The notes beneath the pieces were generated by a model. That model saw only the letters and a program-made list of their open reading frames with translations, was not told the origin of the DNA and did no database searches. A stretch of 64,000 nt of DNA, taken from assembly GCA_030142905.1 (NCBI GenBank), contig JASJOG010000084.1, forward strand, positions 496,001 through 560,000, read 5' to 3'. The translations under genes were made by a program, and so were the position numbers. Positions 1-13,692 of this stretch are shown here, in pieces (positions within the stretch are counted from its first letter, which is position 1; every line of letters starts with the position of its first letter). Source of the stretch: Heliopora coerulea. Its lineage: Eukaryota; Cnidaria; Anthozoa; Scleralcyonacea; Helioporidae.

Positions 1-1460
1 ATTAATGTCTTCCATTCTTCCTCTGTTTTTACAGATTTTAGGACTTCCTCGATATTTCTTAACTTGAGATACTTTCCCAACGTGAAATACATGAAAGCCT
101 TCACCAGGATAAACCAGGAATCAACTTTGGTTGCCATTTGCAATATGATAAGCCACATCGACCCAATGTCCTTCATACCTGTCTTGTACCAAATAGCCAT
201 TTATGTAACAGAAATTCTAATGCAGTTAAAATTGCATGATTGAAATTTAGTTACAACTAATAATCCATTAGTTTATCTATGAACTACCTTCTGATACTGG
301 TCATTTGAAAGATGATCAACAATAATCTCTGATTATAAGTTAGTCTGTGTCATTAAGTGTCATGTATTTGTTAGAAATTATAATGCAAAGAAAGAATTAC
401 CATGAGGAAAATCAGAAAATTCAAGATTAGACAACCAACAAGGTAGAAGAGGCTTAGTTGGTGGATTTAAGGCACAGGGTCACCTTGTTAAAAAGTGGAT
501 AAAAGTTAATCAGGGATTAAAAGCTAATCTACTTATTTAAGTATGTTTGGATGGCCAGATTCTCCACAAATTCACTGTAGAAAAAAATTTCCAAATTAGC
601 AGAAGGTGCATTAAATAAAAATTGTGTGTATTATTTGCAGTATTGGTATTCTGTGAATTTTGTCTAAATCTTTTTTGCTAATCCAGGAATACATTGATCT
701 CCTTTTGAAAAATCATGCCTTGATTTCTATTTTGTGTTTGCTAGCTCATCACATGCCTGTGGTAACTTGCTAAGCATTTAGGAATTTAAAAAAAGAAAAA
801 AAATTACATACAAATATACTATGTGAAAACAAGGCCGCCATCTTGGAATTATGAATAATTCATAATCCATTAATTTCTCTATGAAAAAGACCTGAAAACA
901 ATGATTAAATGCATTGAAAAGAAGCACAAGCATCTTAAATTAAAGATTATTGAATAATATTTACCGTTTCGAACTTTTAAACTGCTAAAAAAAGAGTGAA
1001 TTTCTACAGAGCAATCAAACACAACTTGTTGTACGGGATGAACTTTCCAAAAAGACCAAACCATCCTGTTTTAAAAGAGATGATATATAATTTCAGGGGG
1101 GTGGGTTAATTTTTATGTAAATTTAAAAATATCTCCTAAACGAAAAGAGATATCTTAAACCTGATTGCATACTGCTGAAACAGCATCGCGAGATCTACAT
1201 TTCCATAATTGATCTTTGTCAGAAAATATGCTTCCTTAAAAAGTCTTATAATAATCTTGTCACTAAACCAGTCAAAATACCTGACTACTTTAATAGGAGT
1301 ACAAAGTTGGTTACATATTCATAATATATAAACTTACATGCATGCTCATACTTACAGTATATGAGTATAATTACATGTATATGTATAATAATGTATAGTA
1401 TTTGCATACAAGCCTTATAGCTATTTCTTTACATATATATATAAGTATGGTATATATATT
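1..1460. other. AT-rich non-coding stretch
   Basis: No convincing exon, RNA gene or mobile element is seen on either strand. The last 150 bases are TA-rich and run into the satellite that follows. Confidence 0.5.
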
Positions 1461-4400
1461 GACTGGTTTTTCGGTAAAATTGCGATAAATATTTCAGGTG
1501 GAAAAATTTGACCAAAAAGTAAAGAGTTAACCTTTGATGTTTGACGATTTTTCGACCAATTTCGAACTTTCGAAATAAACTCAAAATATGAAAGTTTAGT
1601 GCATAGAAGCTAGTTTTGCAGTGATTTGAGTGGTTTGGAGTGCAATTACGTTAAATATTTGAGATGGAAAATTTGACCAAAAAGTAAAGGGGTTAACCTT
1701 TGGTTTTTGACGATTTTTCGACCAAATTTCGAACTTTCGAAATAAGCTCAAAATATGAAAGTTTATTCCATAAAAGCTAGTTTTGGAGTGATTTGAGTGG
1801 TTTTGGAGTGAAATTACGTTGAATATTTGAGATGGAAAAATTGACAAAAAGTAAAGGTGTTAACCTTTGGTTTTTGACGATTTTTCGACCAATTTTTAAC
1901 TTTCAAAATGAGCTCAAAATATGAAAGTTTATTCCTTAAAAGCTAGCTTTGGAGTGATTTGAGTTCTTTTGGAGTGAAATTACGTTGAATATTTGAGGTG
2001 GAAAAATTTGACCAAAATGTAAAGGAGTTAACCTTTGGTTTTTGACGATTTTTCGACCAATTTTCAACTTTCGAAATAAGAGCAGAATGTGAAAGTTTAT
2101 TGCATGGAGGCTAGTTTTGCAGTGATTTGAGTGGTTTTTGAGTGAAATTACATTGAATATTTGAGGTGGAAAAATTTGACCAAAAACCAAAGGGGTTAAC
2201 CTTTGGTTTTTGACGATTTTTCGACCAATTTTCAACTTTCGAAATAAGCTCAAAATATGAAAGTTTATTGCATTGAAGCTAGTTTTGCAGTGATTTGAGT
2301 GGTTTTTGAGCGAAATTACGTTGAAAATTTGAGGTGGAAAAATTTGACCAAAATGTAAAGGTGTTAACCTTTGGTTTTTGACGATTTTTCGATCAATTTC
2401 AAAATTTCGAAATAAGCTCAAAATATGAAAGTTTATTGCATTGAAGCTAGTTTTGCAGTGATTTGAGTGGTTTTTGAGCGAAATTACGTTGAAAATTTGA
2501 GGTGGAAAAATTTGACCAAAATGTAAAGGGTTAACCTTTGGTTTTTGACGATTTTTCGACCAATTTTCAATTTTCGAAATAAGAGCAGAATGTGAAAGTT
2601 TATTGCATGGAGACTAGTTTTGCAGTGATTTGAGTGGTTTTTGAGCGAAATTACGTTGAAAATTTGAGGTGGAAAAATTTGACCAAAATGTAAAGGGGTT
2701 AACCTTTGGTTTTTGACGATTTTTCGACCAATTTTCAATTTTCGAAATAAGAGCAGAATGTGAAAGTTTATTGCATGGAGACTAGTTTTGCAGTGATTTG
2801 AGTGGTTTTTGAGTGAAATTACATTGAATATTTGAGGTGGAAAAATTTGACCAAAAACCAAAGGGGTTAACCTTTGGTTTTTGACGATTTTTCGATCAAT
2901 TTTAAACTTTCGAAATAAGAGCAGAATGTGAAAGTTTATTGCATGGAGACTAGTTTTGCAGTGATTTGAGTGGTTTTTGAGCGAAATTACGTTGAAAATT
3001 TGAGGTGGAAAAATTTGACCAAAATGTAAAGGGGTTAACCTTTGGTTTTTGACGATTTTTCGACCAATTTTCAACTTTCGAAATAAGAGCAGAATGTGAA
3101 AGTTTATTGCATGGAGGCTAGTTTTGCAGTGATTTGAGTGGTTTTTGAGTGAAATTACATTGAATATTTGAGGTGGAAAAATTTGACCAAAATGTAAAGG
3201 GGTTAACCTTTGGTTTTTGACGATTTTTCGACCAATTTTCAACTTTCGAAATAAGAGCAGAATGTGAAAGTTTGTTGCATAGAAGGTAGTTTTGCAGTGA
3301 TTTGAGTTCTTTTGGAGTGAAATTACGTTGAATATTTGAGGTGGAAAAATTTGACCAAAATGTAAAGGAGTTAACCTTTGGTTTTTGACGATTTTTCGAC
3401 CAATTTTCAACTTTCGAAATAAAAGCAGAATGTGAAAGTTTATTGCATTGAAGCTAGTTTTGCAGTGATTTGAGTGGTTTTTTAGCGAAATTACGTTGAA
3501 AATTTGAGGTGGAAAAATTTGACCAAAATGTAAAGGGGTTAACCTTTGGTTTTTGACGATTTTTCGACCAATTTTCAATTTTCGAAATAAGAGCAGAATG
3601 TGAAAGTTTATTGCATGGAGACTAGTTTTGCAGTGATTTGAGTGGTTTTTGAGTGAAATTACATTGAATATTTGAGGTGGAAAAATTTGACCAAAAACCA
3701 AAGGGGTTAACCTTTGGTTTTTGACGATTTTTCGATCAATTTCAAAATTTCGAAATAAGCTCAAAATATGAAAGTTTATTGCATTGAAGCTAGTTTTGCA
3801 GTGATTTGAGTTCTTTTGGAGTGAAATTACGTTGAATATTTGAGGTAGAAAAATTTGACCAAAATGTAAAGGGGTTAACCTTTGGTTTTTGACGATTTTT
3901 CGACCAATTTTCAACTTACGAAATAAGAGCAGAATGTGAAAGTTTATTGCATGAAGACTAGTTTTGCAGTGATTTGAGTGGTTTTTGAGTGAAATTACAT
4001 TGAATATTTGAGGTGGAAAAATTTAACCAAAAACAAAACGGGTTAACCTTTGGTTTTTGACGATTTTTCGATCAATTTCAAAATTTCGAAATAAGCTCAA
4101 AATATGAAAGTTTATTGCATTGAAGCTAGTTTTGCAGTGATTTGAGTTCTTTTGGAGCGAAATTACGTTGAAAATTTGAGGTAGAAAAATTTGACCAAAA
4201 TGTAAAGGAGTTAACCTTTGGTTTTTGACGATTTTTCGACCAATTTTCAACTTTCGAAATAAGAGCAGAATGTGAAAGTTTATTGCATGGAGGCTAGTTT
4301 TGCAGTGATTTGAGTGGTTTTTGAGCGAAATTACGTTGAAAATTTGAGGTGGAAAAATTTGACCAAAATGTAAAGGGGTTAACCTTTGGTTTTTGACGAT

Positions 4401-7400
4401 TTTTCGACCAATTTTCAATTTTCGAAATAAGAGCAGAATGTGAAAGTTTATTGCATGGAGACTAGTTTTGCAGTGATTTGAGTGGTTTTTGAGTGAAATT
4501 ACATTGAATATTTGAGGTGGAAAAATTTGACCAAAAACCAAAGGGGTTAACCTTTGGTTTTTGACGATTTTTCGATCAATTTCAAAATTTCGAAATAAGC
4601 TCAAAATATGAAAGTTTATTGCATTGAAGCTAGTTTTGCAGTGATTTGAGTTCTTTTGGAGTGAAATTACGTTGAATATTTGAGGTAGAAAAATTTGACC
4701 AAAATGTAAAGGGGTTAACCTTTGGTTTTTGACGATTTTTCGACCAATTTTCAACTTACGAAATAAGAGCAGAATGTGAAAGTTTATTGCATGAAGACTA
4801 GTTTTGCAGTGATTTGAGTGGTTTTTGAGTGAAATTACATTGAATATTTGAGGTGGAAAAATTTAACCAAAAACAAAACGGGTTAACCTTTGGTTTTTGA
4901 CGATTTTTCGATCAATTTCAAAATTTCGAAATAAGCTCAAAATATGAAAGTTTATTGCATTGAAGCTAGTTTTGCAGTGATTTGAGTTCTTTTGGAGCGA
5001 AATTACGTTGAAAATTTGAGGTAGAAAAATTTGACCAAAATGTAAAGGAGTTAACCTTTGGTTTTTGACGATTTTTCGACCAATTTTCAACTTTCGAAAT
5101 AAGAGCAGAATGTGAAAGTTTATTGCATGGAGGCTAGTTTTGCAGTGATTTGAGTGGTTTTTGAGTGAAATTACATTGAATATTTGAGGTGGAAAAATTT
5201 GACCAAAAACCGAAGGGGTTAACCTTTGGTTTTTGACGATTTTTCGATCAATTTCAAAATTTCGAAATAAGCTCAAAATATGAAAGTTTATTGCATTGAA
5301 GCTAGTTTTGCAGTGATTTGAGTTCTTTTGGAGCGAAATTACGTTGAAAGTTTGAGGTAGAAAAATTTGACCAAAATGTAAAGGTGTTAACCTTTGGTTT
5401 TTGACGATTTTTCGACCAATTTTCAACTTTCGAAATAAGAGCAGAATGTGAAAGTTTATTGCATGGAGGCTAGTTTTGCAGTGATTTGAGTGGTTTTTGA
5501 GTGAAATTACATTGAATATTTGAGGTGGAAAAATTTGACCAAAAACCAAAGGGGTTAACCTTTGGTTTTTGACGATTTTTCGATCAATTTCAAAATTTCG
5601 AAATAAGCTCAAAATATGAAAGTTTATTGCATTGAAGCTAGTTTTGCAGTGATTTGAGTTCTTTTGGAGCGAAATTACGTTGAAAGTTTGAGGTAGAAAA
5701 ATTTGACCAAAATGTAAAGGTGTTAACCTTTGGTTTTTGACGATTTTTCGACCAATTTTCAACTTTCGAAATAAGAGCAGAATGTGAAAGTTTATTGCAT
5801 GGAGGCTAGTTTTGCAGTGATTTGAGTGGTTTTTGAGTGAAATTACATTGAATATTTGAGGTGGAAAAATTTGACCAAAAACCAAAGGGGTTAACCTTTG
5901 GTTTTTGACGATTTTTCGATCAATTTCAAAATTTCGAAATAAGCTCAAAATATGAAAGTTTATTGCATTGAAGCTAGTTTTGCAGTGATTTGAGTGGTTT
6001 TTGAGCGAAATTACGTTGAAAATTTGAGGTGGAAAAATTTGACCAAAATGTAAAGGGGTTAACCTTTGGTTTTTGACGATTTTTCGATCAATTTCAAAAT
6101 TTCGAAATAAGCTCAAAATATGAAAGTTTATTGCATTGAAGCTAGTTTTGCAGTGATTTGAGTGGTTTTTGAGCGAAATTACGTTGAAAATTTGAGGTGG
6201 AAAAATTTGACCAAAATGTAAAGGGTTAACCTTTGGTTTTTGACGATTTTTCGACCAATTTTCAATTTTCGAAATAAGAGCAGAATGTGAAAGTTTATTG
6301 CATGGAGACTAGTTTTGCAGTGATTTGAGTGGTTTTTGAGCGAAATTACGTTGAAAATTTGAGGTGGAAAAATTTGACCAAAATGTAAAGGGGTTAACCT
6401 TTGGTTTTTGACGATTTTTCGACCAATTTTCAATTTTCGAAATAAGAGCAGAATGTGAAAGTTTATTGCATGGAGACTAGTTTTGCAGTGATTTGAGTGG
6501 TTTTTGAGTGAAATTACATTGAATATTTGAGGTGGAAAAATTTGACCAAAAACCAAAGGGGTTAACCTTTGGTTTTTGACGATTTTTCGATCAATTTCAA
6601 AATTTCGAAATAAGCTCAAAATATGAAAGTTTATTGCATTGAAGCTAGTTTTGCAGTGATTTGAGTGGTTTTTGAGCGAAATTACGTTGAAAATTTGAGG
6701 TGGAAAAATTTGACCAAAATGTAAAGGGTTAACCTTTGGTTTTTGACGATTTTTCGACCAATTTTCAATTTTCGAAATAAGAGCAGAATGTGAAAGTTTA
6801 TTGCATGGAGACTAGTTTTGCAGTGATTTGAGTGGTTTTTGAGCGAAATTACGTTGAAAATTTGAGGTGGAAAAATTTGACCAAAATGTAAAGGGGTTAA
6901 CCTTTGGTTTTTGACGATTTTTCGACCAATTTTCAATTTTCGAAATAAGAGCAGAATGTGAAAGTTTATTGCATGGAGACTAGTTTTGCAGTGATTTGAG
7001 TGGTTTTTGAGTGAAATTACATTGAATATTTGAGGTGGAAAAATTTGACCAAAAACCAAAGGGGTTAACCTTTGGTTTTTGACGATTTTTCGATCAATTT
7101 CAAAATTTCGAAATAAGCTCAAAATATGAAAGTTTATTGCATTGAAGCTAGTTTTGCAGTGATTTGAGTGGTTTTTGAGCGAAATTACGTTGAAAATTTG
7201 AGGTGGAAAAATTTGACCAAAATGTAAAGGGGTTAACCTTTGGTTTTTGACGATTTTTCGATCAATTTCAAAATTTCGAAATAAGCTCAAAATATGAAAG
7301 TTTATTGCATTGAAGCTAGTTTTGCAGTGATTTGAGTGGTTTTTGAGCGAAATTACGTTGAAAATTTGAGGTGGAAAAATTTGACCAAAATGTAAAGGGT

Positions 7401-8262
7401 TAACCTTTGGTTTTTGACGATTTTTCGACCAATTTTCAATTTTCGAAATAAGAGCAGAATGTGAAAGTTTATTGCATGGAGACTAGTTTTGCAGTGATTT
7501 GAGTGGTTTTTGAGCGAAATTACGTTGAAAATTTGAGGTGGAAAAATTTGACCAAAATGTAAAGGGGTTAACCTTTGGTTTTTGACGATTTTTCGACCAA
7601 TTTTCAATTTTCGAAATAAGAGCAGAATGTGAAAGTTTATTGCATGGAGACTAGTTTTGCAGTGATTTGAGTGGTTTTTGAGTGAAATTACATTGAATAT
7701 TTGAGGTGGAAAAATTTGACCAAAAACCAAAGGGGTTAACCTTTGGTTTTTGACGATTTTTCGATCAATTTTAAACTTTCGAAATAAGAGCAGAATGTGA
7801 AAGTTTATTGCATGGAGACTAGTTTTGCAGTGATTTGAGTGGTTTTTGAGCGAAATTACGTTGAAAATTTGAGGTGGAAAAATTTGACCAAAATGTAAAG
7901 GGGTTAACCTTTGGTTTTTGACGATTTTTCGACCAATTTTCAACTTTCGAAATAAGAGCAGAATGTGAAAGTTTGTTGCATAGAAGGTAGTTTTGCAGTG
8001 ATTTTAGTGGGTTTTGGGTGAAAGTACGTTGAATATTTGAGTTGAAAAAATTTGATGAAAAAGTAAAGAGGTTAACCTTTGGTTTTTGACGATTTTTCGT
8101 CCAATTTTGAACTTTCGAAATAAGCTTAAAATATAAAAGTTTATTCCATAAAAGCTAGTTTTGCAGTGATTTGAGTTGTTTTTGGGTGAAATTATGTTGA
8201 ATATTTGATGTGGAAAAATTTGACCAAAAGGTAAAGGGGTTAATCTTTGGTTTTTGAAGAAT
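1461..8262. repeat. 168-bp satellite array, about 40 monomers
   Basis: Monomers of about 168 bp repeat head to tail; the landmark TTAACCTTTGG recurs every 167-169 bp from about 1530 to 8070. The outer monomers (1461-2000 and 7990-8262) are the most diverged and the interior ones the most alike, as expected of an array homogenised by unequal exchange. Higher-order structure is visible: a five-monomer block of 840 bp at about 3490-4324 recurs almost unchanged at 4330-5164, and a two-monomer block of 336 bp repeats around 5220-5890. Because 168 is a multiple of three, long minus-strand reading frames of 56-residue repeats run through the array; I treat these as non-coding. Confidence 0.93.
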
Positions 8263-11155
8263 TTCTATAAAAATCAAATTGATCTCTAAAACTATTCAAC
8301 GAATTTTGTGCGAAATATATCAGATTAAAGGTACTCACTTTACTCTAGAAACTTATAAATTTACAGTTCGAAACTCTCTCGAAATCAAGAGAATAAAGGA
8401 CCGCAATATCTGATGTCTTATAACAAAAATCCAGTTAATCTCAAAAAGTAGTGAACGAATTTTGTCCAAAATTTATCAGATTAAAGTACTCACTTTACTT
8501 TACTAACTGATACGTTTTCACTTCAAAACTATCGAAATCAGGAGAGTAAAGCGCTGTAATATCCGATGTCTTCTCACAAAAACCAAGTTAATCTCCAAAA
8601 GTACTCAACGAATTTAATGAAAAATTTATTAGATCAAAGTACTCGGTTTACTCTACAAACTGATTAAATTTTCACTTCGAAACTCTTTCGAAATCTGGAG
8701 AATAAGAAACTGCAATATCTCATATCTTCTGAAAAAAAATGAACATAATCTCTAAAACTAGTGCACCAATTTTGTCGTAAATTTATCAGATTAAAGTATT
8801 GTAAAGTAATTACAATACAAACTGATAAATTTTTAGTTCGAAATTCTTTGGAAATCAAGAGAATAAGGAACTGCCATATCTGGTCTTTTCAAAGCCACAT
8901 TAATCTCGAAAACTACTTAACGAATTTAGCCCAAAATTTACCAGATTAAAATACTCACTTTACTCTACAAACTGATAAGTTTTCACTTCAAAACTCTTTC
9001 GAAGTCAAGAGAATAAAAAACTGGAAAATCTGATGTCTTCTGATTAATCTCTAAAACTACAGCACGAATTTAGTCCAAAATTTATCAGACTAAAGTGCTC
9101 ACTTTACTCTACAAACTGATAAATTTTCACCTATAAATTATTTCGAAATCAGGAGAATAAGCAAATGCAAACTCTGATGTCCTCTCACAAAAATCAAGTT
9201 AATCTAATAATAACTTTATTTAAACACGGTAAAACTCATCAGAAAATAAATTACATATACGTCACAAATACTAATACAATACAGTAAATTATTACAAAGT
9301 TAATTATTTAACAATATATATCTATTAAAATATAAAACTATTACAATAACGTTAACTTAGTAAGACAAATCTGCTTTTCATGAGTGCCGTGTGAAAGAGA
9401 ATTAGTAACAATAACATATAGCTGCTTCCAGTGAGGGTAATTCTTACAGTCAAGCCGAAAAGTTCTAAGAGAGTCGGCCTGCCGCATTTCGACGGGTAGG
9501 CTGTTCCATAGAACAGCTCCCGAGTAACTAAAACTGTTTTTCATAAAATTTGTATGGGGCAAAGGAATAGCAAGTTTATTCGCCGTATCTCGAAGAGAAT
9601 AGCTAGTAATATTATTACGATCAACAAATTTATCTCTAAGATACTGAGGAGCAAGACCATTAAGACATTTATATACCATAATAGCCTTATGAATTTGACG
9701 TTGAGAATTAAGTTTTTTCCATCCGAGTTTTTCAATAAGTACGTCGGCATTTGCATCAAAGCTGGAAAAAATTAAATACGAGCCGCACGATTTTGAAGCT
9801 TCTGAAGCTTGTTGGACAGAGTTTTGCTACAGTTTCCCCAAACAGCACAACAATAGTCAGTGTGTGGCTGCAATAAAGAATTAAAAATAGATAGTAGAGT
9901 GTGGTGGGGTAAAAAAGATCTAATTCGCTTCAGTGCTCCAATGCCACTTGCAACTTTCCTGCATAATTTATCTATATGAACATTCGACGAGAGGTTATGA
10001 TCAATATAGACACCTAGTGATTTAGAATAATTCACCTGTTTTATAGGTTTTTCACCAATGCTAAGAGAAGGTGCATTCTGAAACGTACTTAACCTTTGTC
10101 TCGACCCAATTAGCATGAATTCCGTTTTGGATGAATTTAAAGTTAATTTGTTAGCATTAAGCCATTCATTAACTCTAACGAGATCGTCATTTAAATTGAC
10201 TTCGATATTTTCAATGGTATTGCTAGCAAAAGATAAGTTAGTGTCGTCTGCACACATCCTTGACTGCGAATACTAGAGACAATTAGGCAAGTCATTTATA
10301 TAAATTATAAAGAGAAGCGGACCCAAAATTGTTCCTTGAAGGATGTCACAGTTCATAATTTATTAAAGTATTTATAATACAAACTGATAAATTTTTACTT
10401 CGAAACTCTTTCGAAATCAGAATAAGGAACTGCAACATCTGATGTCTTTTCAAAAATAAATAAATCTCGAAAACGCCACAAATTTAGTCTAAAATTTATC
10501 AGATTAAAATACTCACTTTACTCTATAAACTGATAAATTTTCACTTCGAAACTCTGTCGAAATCAGGAGAAATAAGGGTCTTCAATATCTGTCTTTTAAC
10601 AAAAATCAAGTTAATCTCTAAAACTATTCAACGAATTTTGCCCAAATTTATCAGATTAAAGTATTCACCTGATTCTACAAACTGATAAATTTTCACTTCG
10701 ATACTCTTGCAAAATCAGGAGAATAAGAGACTTCCATATCTGATGTCTTCTAACAATATAGTTAATCTCTAAAACTACTCAACGGACTTACTGAAAAATT
10801 TATCAAATTAAAGTACTCAACTTTACTCTACAAACTGATAAATTTTAACTTCCCAATTCTTTCGAAATGAGGGGAATAAGAAACTGCAATATCTGATGTT
10901 TTCTCACAAAAATCAAGTTAATCTCTAAAAATACTGCACGAATTCAGTCCATAATTTATCAAAGTACTCACTTTACTCTACAAACTGATAAGTTTCGACT
11001 TCAAAACTCGGAGGAAATCAGGAGAATAAGCGAGTTCAAAATATCATGTCCTCTAACAAAAATCAAGTTAATCTCTAAAACTACTGCACAAATTCAATCC
11101 CTAATTTATCAAAGTACTTACTTTACAATACAAACTGATAAGTTTTCACTTCAAA
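8263..11155. repeat. Second tandem repeat, about 150-bp unit, interrupted by a LINE
   Basis: Diverged units of about 150 bp share the landmarks CTCACTTTACTCTACAAACTG, AAATTTATCAGATTAAAG and CTGATGTCTTCT, the last recurring near 8410, 8560, 8716, 9029, 9172, 10438, 10740 and 10896. The array is split at 9206-10354 by a retrotransposon fragment. Units are far less uniform than in the adjacent 168-bp satellite, so this array looks older or no longer homogenised. Confidence 0.8.
9206..10354 (-). mobile_element. 5'-truncated non-LTR retrotransposon (LINE), RT 3' portion, inactive
   Basis: Read on the minus strand, the fragment starts inside a reverse transcriptase. QGTILGPLLF is RT motif 4-like and CADDTNLS is the active-site box, with C in place of the usual Y/F and the catalytic DD kept. 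Next comes LQNRAARI, then the C-terminal pattern GAVLWNSLPVEMRQADSLRTF typical of CR1/jockey-like LINE ORF2 ends. An in-frame TAG lies between the QGTILG segment and the CADD box (near 10274), and the frame shifts around 9770, so it is a pseudogene. The 3' tail holds an AATAAA-like signal near 9220. The 5' truncation fits target-primed insertion into the 150-bp repeat. Confidence 0.88.
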
Positions 11156-11385
11156 AAATAAAGCCCAGAATATGGAAGTTCGGGCCGAATACTAAGGTTT
11201 TGCCCTTATTTGACGGACTTTAGACTAAAATGGGAGACAATTTTTGAGGTCGAAAAATTTCACCAAATGGGGTTTTTGACGATTTTTCGACCAATTGTAA
11301 ATTTTTGAAATAAGCCCAAAAAATTAAACTTTCGACTAAAAGGAACTTTAGACTAAAATTAAAGATAAATTTTGAGGTAACTGTG
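11156..11385. repeat. Diverged relics of the 168-bp satellite
   Basis: Segments such as TTTTTGACGATTTTTCGACC, followed by a GAAATAAGCCC-type stretch, match the 168-bp monomer but are strongly diverged and deleted. They lie about 2.9 kb beyond the end of the main array, which suggests that the satellite once extended further or was seeded twice. Confidence 0.6.
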
Positions 11386-13115
11386 TTGGCACGAGGAATT
11401 CAGTAATCATTCCGATGTGAGCAGAGTCGTATCGAAGTGTTAACTCGCCCAACGCAAATTCTGCTGAAAGCGCCCTCTCGGCCCTCACTATCGCATACCA
11501 ACCTCTCAAAATTAGTTCTCCACCAGTACAACCTACACACAATTGAAGGTAGTTCTTCTGTGGAAACTTTTTTTTATTGGGGTGGACCGAGGTGGCTGGG
11601 TTGAGCTGTTTGTTCCTTAAAACGTAATTGAAATTCTAAACCAGCCACTTCGTGAGGATCTCTCTTCGTCGTCCAAAGTATCGATAATTTATATCCAGAT
11701 TATTCCGCTACGTAATCTAATAACCTAAAACTATAATCTACGGTAATCGTGTGTCCAATTATGACAACGTTACTTATCTAAAAGCCTCAGAGTAGTAAGT
11801 GTCCCAGGAATACCCCGCGACTACTACCCCAACGTCCAACGAGGAAGACCGGCCACCACTGTTACGTCCAACAGTTCAATAGAACTCTTCGCACTTGGCT
11901 TGAGAACTTTAGGTTGTAAGCTGTCAATTTATATACACTTGTTTGAGGACACTAGTCTACGGATTGACGTCTATCTTGTACCAGCTTTGTCACCAAAGAC
12001 TCAACTCGTTTGGTTTCTCGACGTTTCTTCAATCCGGTTTCTTCAATCCGGACTTTAAAATTCGGTTTCTCAACGTTTCTTCAATCCGGACTTTAAAATT
12101 CTTAGACAGCGTGTATTCCTTCTCCACCATCGTTCTCCTCGCTGCTCCGTAATTTAACAATGTTCTGTTGTTTATCCTTTTTCCCCTGCCTTATTTCCAT
12201 AACCCATCGAACTACCAATCAATTTTAGTTAATATTAATCCTCACAGGGTAACACACTTCCGAACCTTGACCGATGAGAAGTCAATTAAAAACAAAATCG
12301 AGACATCGCCCATTTGATCGAGCTTTGCAGAACATTTTTGAATCCAGAACAAAGACGAAAAAAAGAGAAAAAAGTCGGATTTTTGTTTCCGAAACAGTTG
12401 TCCCAGAAAGCTTTGTATCCAGTGCAAACTCCCCAGGAGACCTCCCCTCCCTCCCTCCCTCGGTACAGCACCAGACGTAAGCTTAAGTTATGATTAGAGT
12501 TTAGCGAGGTCGATTTTGAGGGCAAAGGTAAACAGCGTCCGTTCAATTTTCTGACATTGTGATAACGCTCCTTTCCACATCATCTCGGTTTCAGTGAACT
12601 ATTAAATGCAGGCCCGCAAGTTGTTTTTTCGCTAACTTTAGGATAGGAAAACTTCTAATCTCCTCCCAAATGCAGAAACCAATGCGTCCGACTCCTTCCA
12701 ATATTTTTCATCCGGCCTACTCCCGAAGCGCTGTATGCGCGGAGATGCAACAACGTGAACCACACCATGTTATTAGTGCAGTGGAGTAGGCACAAAGTTT
12801 AAAATTCGCAGTCGTAATTTTTACTCGATGGAAAAAAATAATAGGCACAGACTGTGCATGTGACCACTGACCGAGTTGTTGATGACAAATATTAAGAAAT
12901 ACAGGTACCAAAATGGATCACAAGGAACTGAATACAAATAATTCTTTTGATAGGGTAACGATTTAATTAAATGCCGGTCGCCTTTCGCGCAAATGGCGTC
13001 TTGCAAGAGTGATTAGCGCAAACACAATAGCTCCGTAGATATACACAAGCAACGAAAATCTGGCACTTGTCCAAGTTGTGGAAACGAGAAAAAAACACGA
13101 ATGTTTTCTAGGTAC
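11386..13115. other. Non-coding stretch without recognised features
   Basis: Only short unsupported reading frames occur on both strands. A small local direct repeat (TTCTTCAATCCGGACTTTAAAATTC-like, near 12025-12105) and a CCCTCC run near 12445 are the only structures noted. Confidence 0.4.
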
Positions 13116-13692
13116 TGTATCAATGTAGAGCGGTCCCGACTGCTCTGTGGCAGGAAAAAACTGACAACAGGCGTGGCTGCGAGGCTAACGAGACTCCCCT
13201 GTTGCAGGGATTGATTTATTAGACCCGGGCAAGATCTGTTAATGCAGACGAACAGGACGAATTAACGAATTCCACCGTCTTACCCCGCGCAATATTCGAA
13301 GTCATCTAAGCCGCGTTTCTCTTATTTTAAAAACTTTAGTTTCGATGACCTCTTTCCGCTTGGCGAGTTAACAACAGCGTTGTCACATTTCAAGCTTCGA
13401 ATTAAATGCGACGCATTAAATTCGACGTCCGAACTGAAACTGGTCACTTCCGTCGAATTTACTTCGCATTTTGTGTGACGAATTGATGTATCAATGTAGA
13501 CTAAGAGTGGTGTAGATTGCTTTGTAGCAGGAAAAAACGGACGGCACACGTCGCTCACAAGAGTCACCTTTTCCAGGGACTGACATATTAGACCCGGGCA
13601 AGATCTGTTAAAGCAGACGATGACGAATTAACCGATTCCACCAACGACTGAACTGCTCAATATTCAAAATTATCTAAGCCGCGCTTCTCTTC
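13116..13692. repeat. Direct duplication of a ~205-bp segment, 371 bp apart
   Basis: Copies at about 13116-13322 and 13487-13691 share GTATCAATGTAGA at the start, GACCCGGGCAAGATCTGTTAA in the middle and ATCTAAGCCGCG at the end, with many differences between these blocks. No coding potential is seen in either copy. Confidence 0.75.

Noticed and set aside
1936..7943. Long minus-strand reading frames of 56-residue repeats
   Set aside because: They are a by-product of a 168-bp satellite whose length is a multiple of three. They have no start, splice or domain support, and single-base deletions in some monomers break the frame.
9541..9775. Small ORFs on the plus strand opposite the LINE
   Set aside because: They are shadows of the minus-strand reverse-transcriptase fragment.
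1461..11155. Regularly spaced repeats resembling a CRISPR array
   Set aside because: The units are contiguous and much longer than CRISPR repeats, with no unique spacers and no cas genes, in animal DNA.
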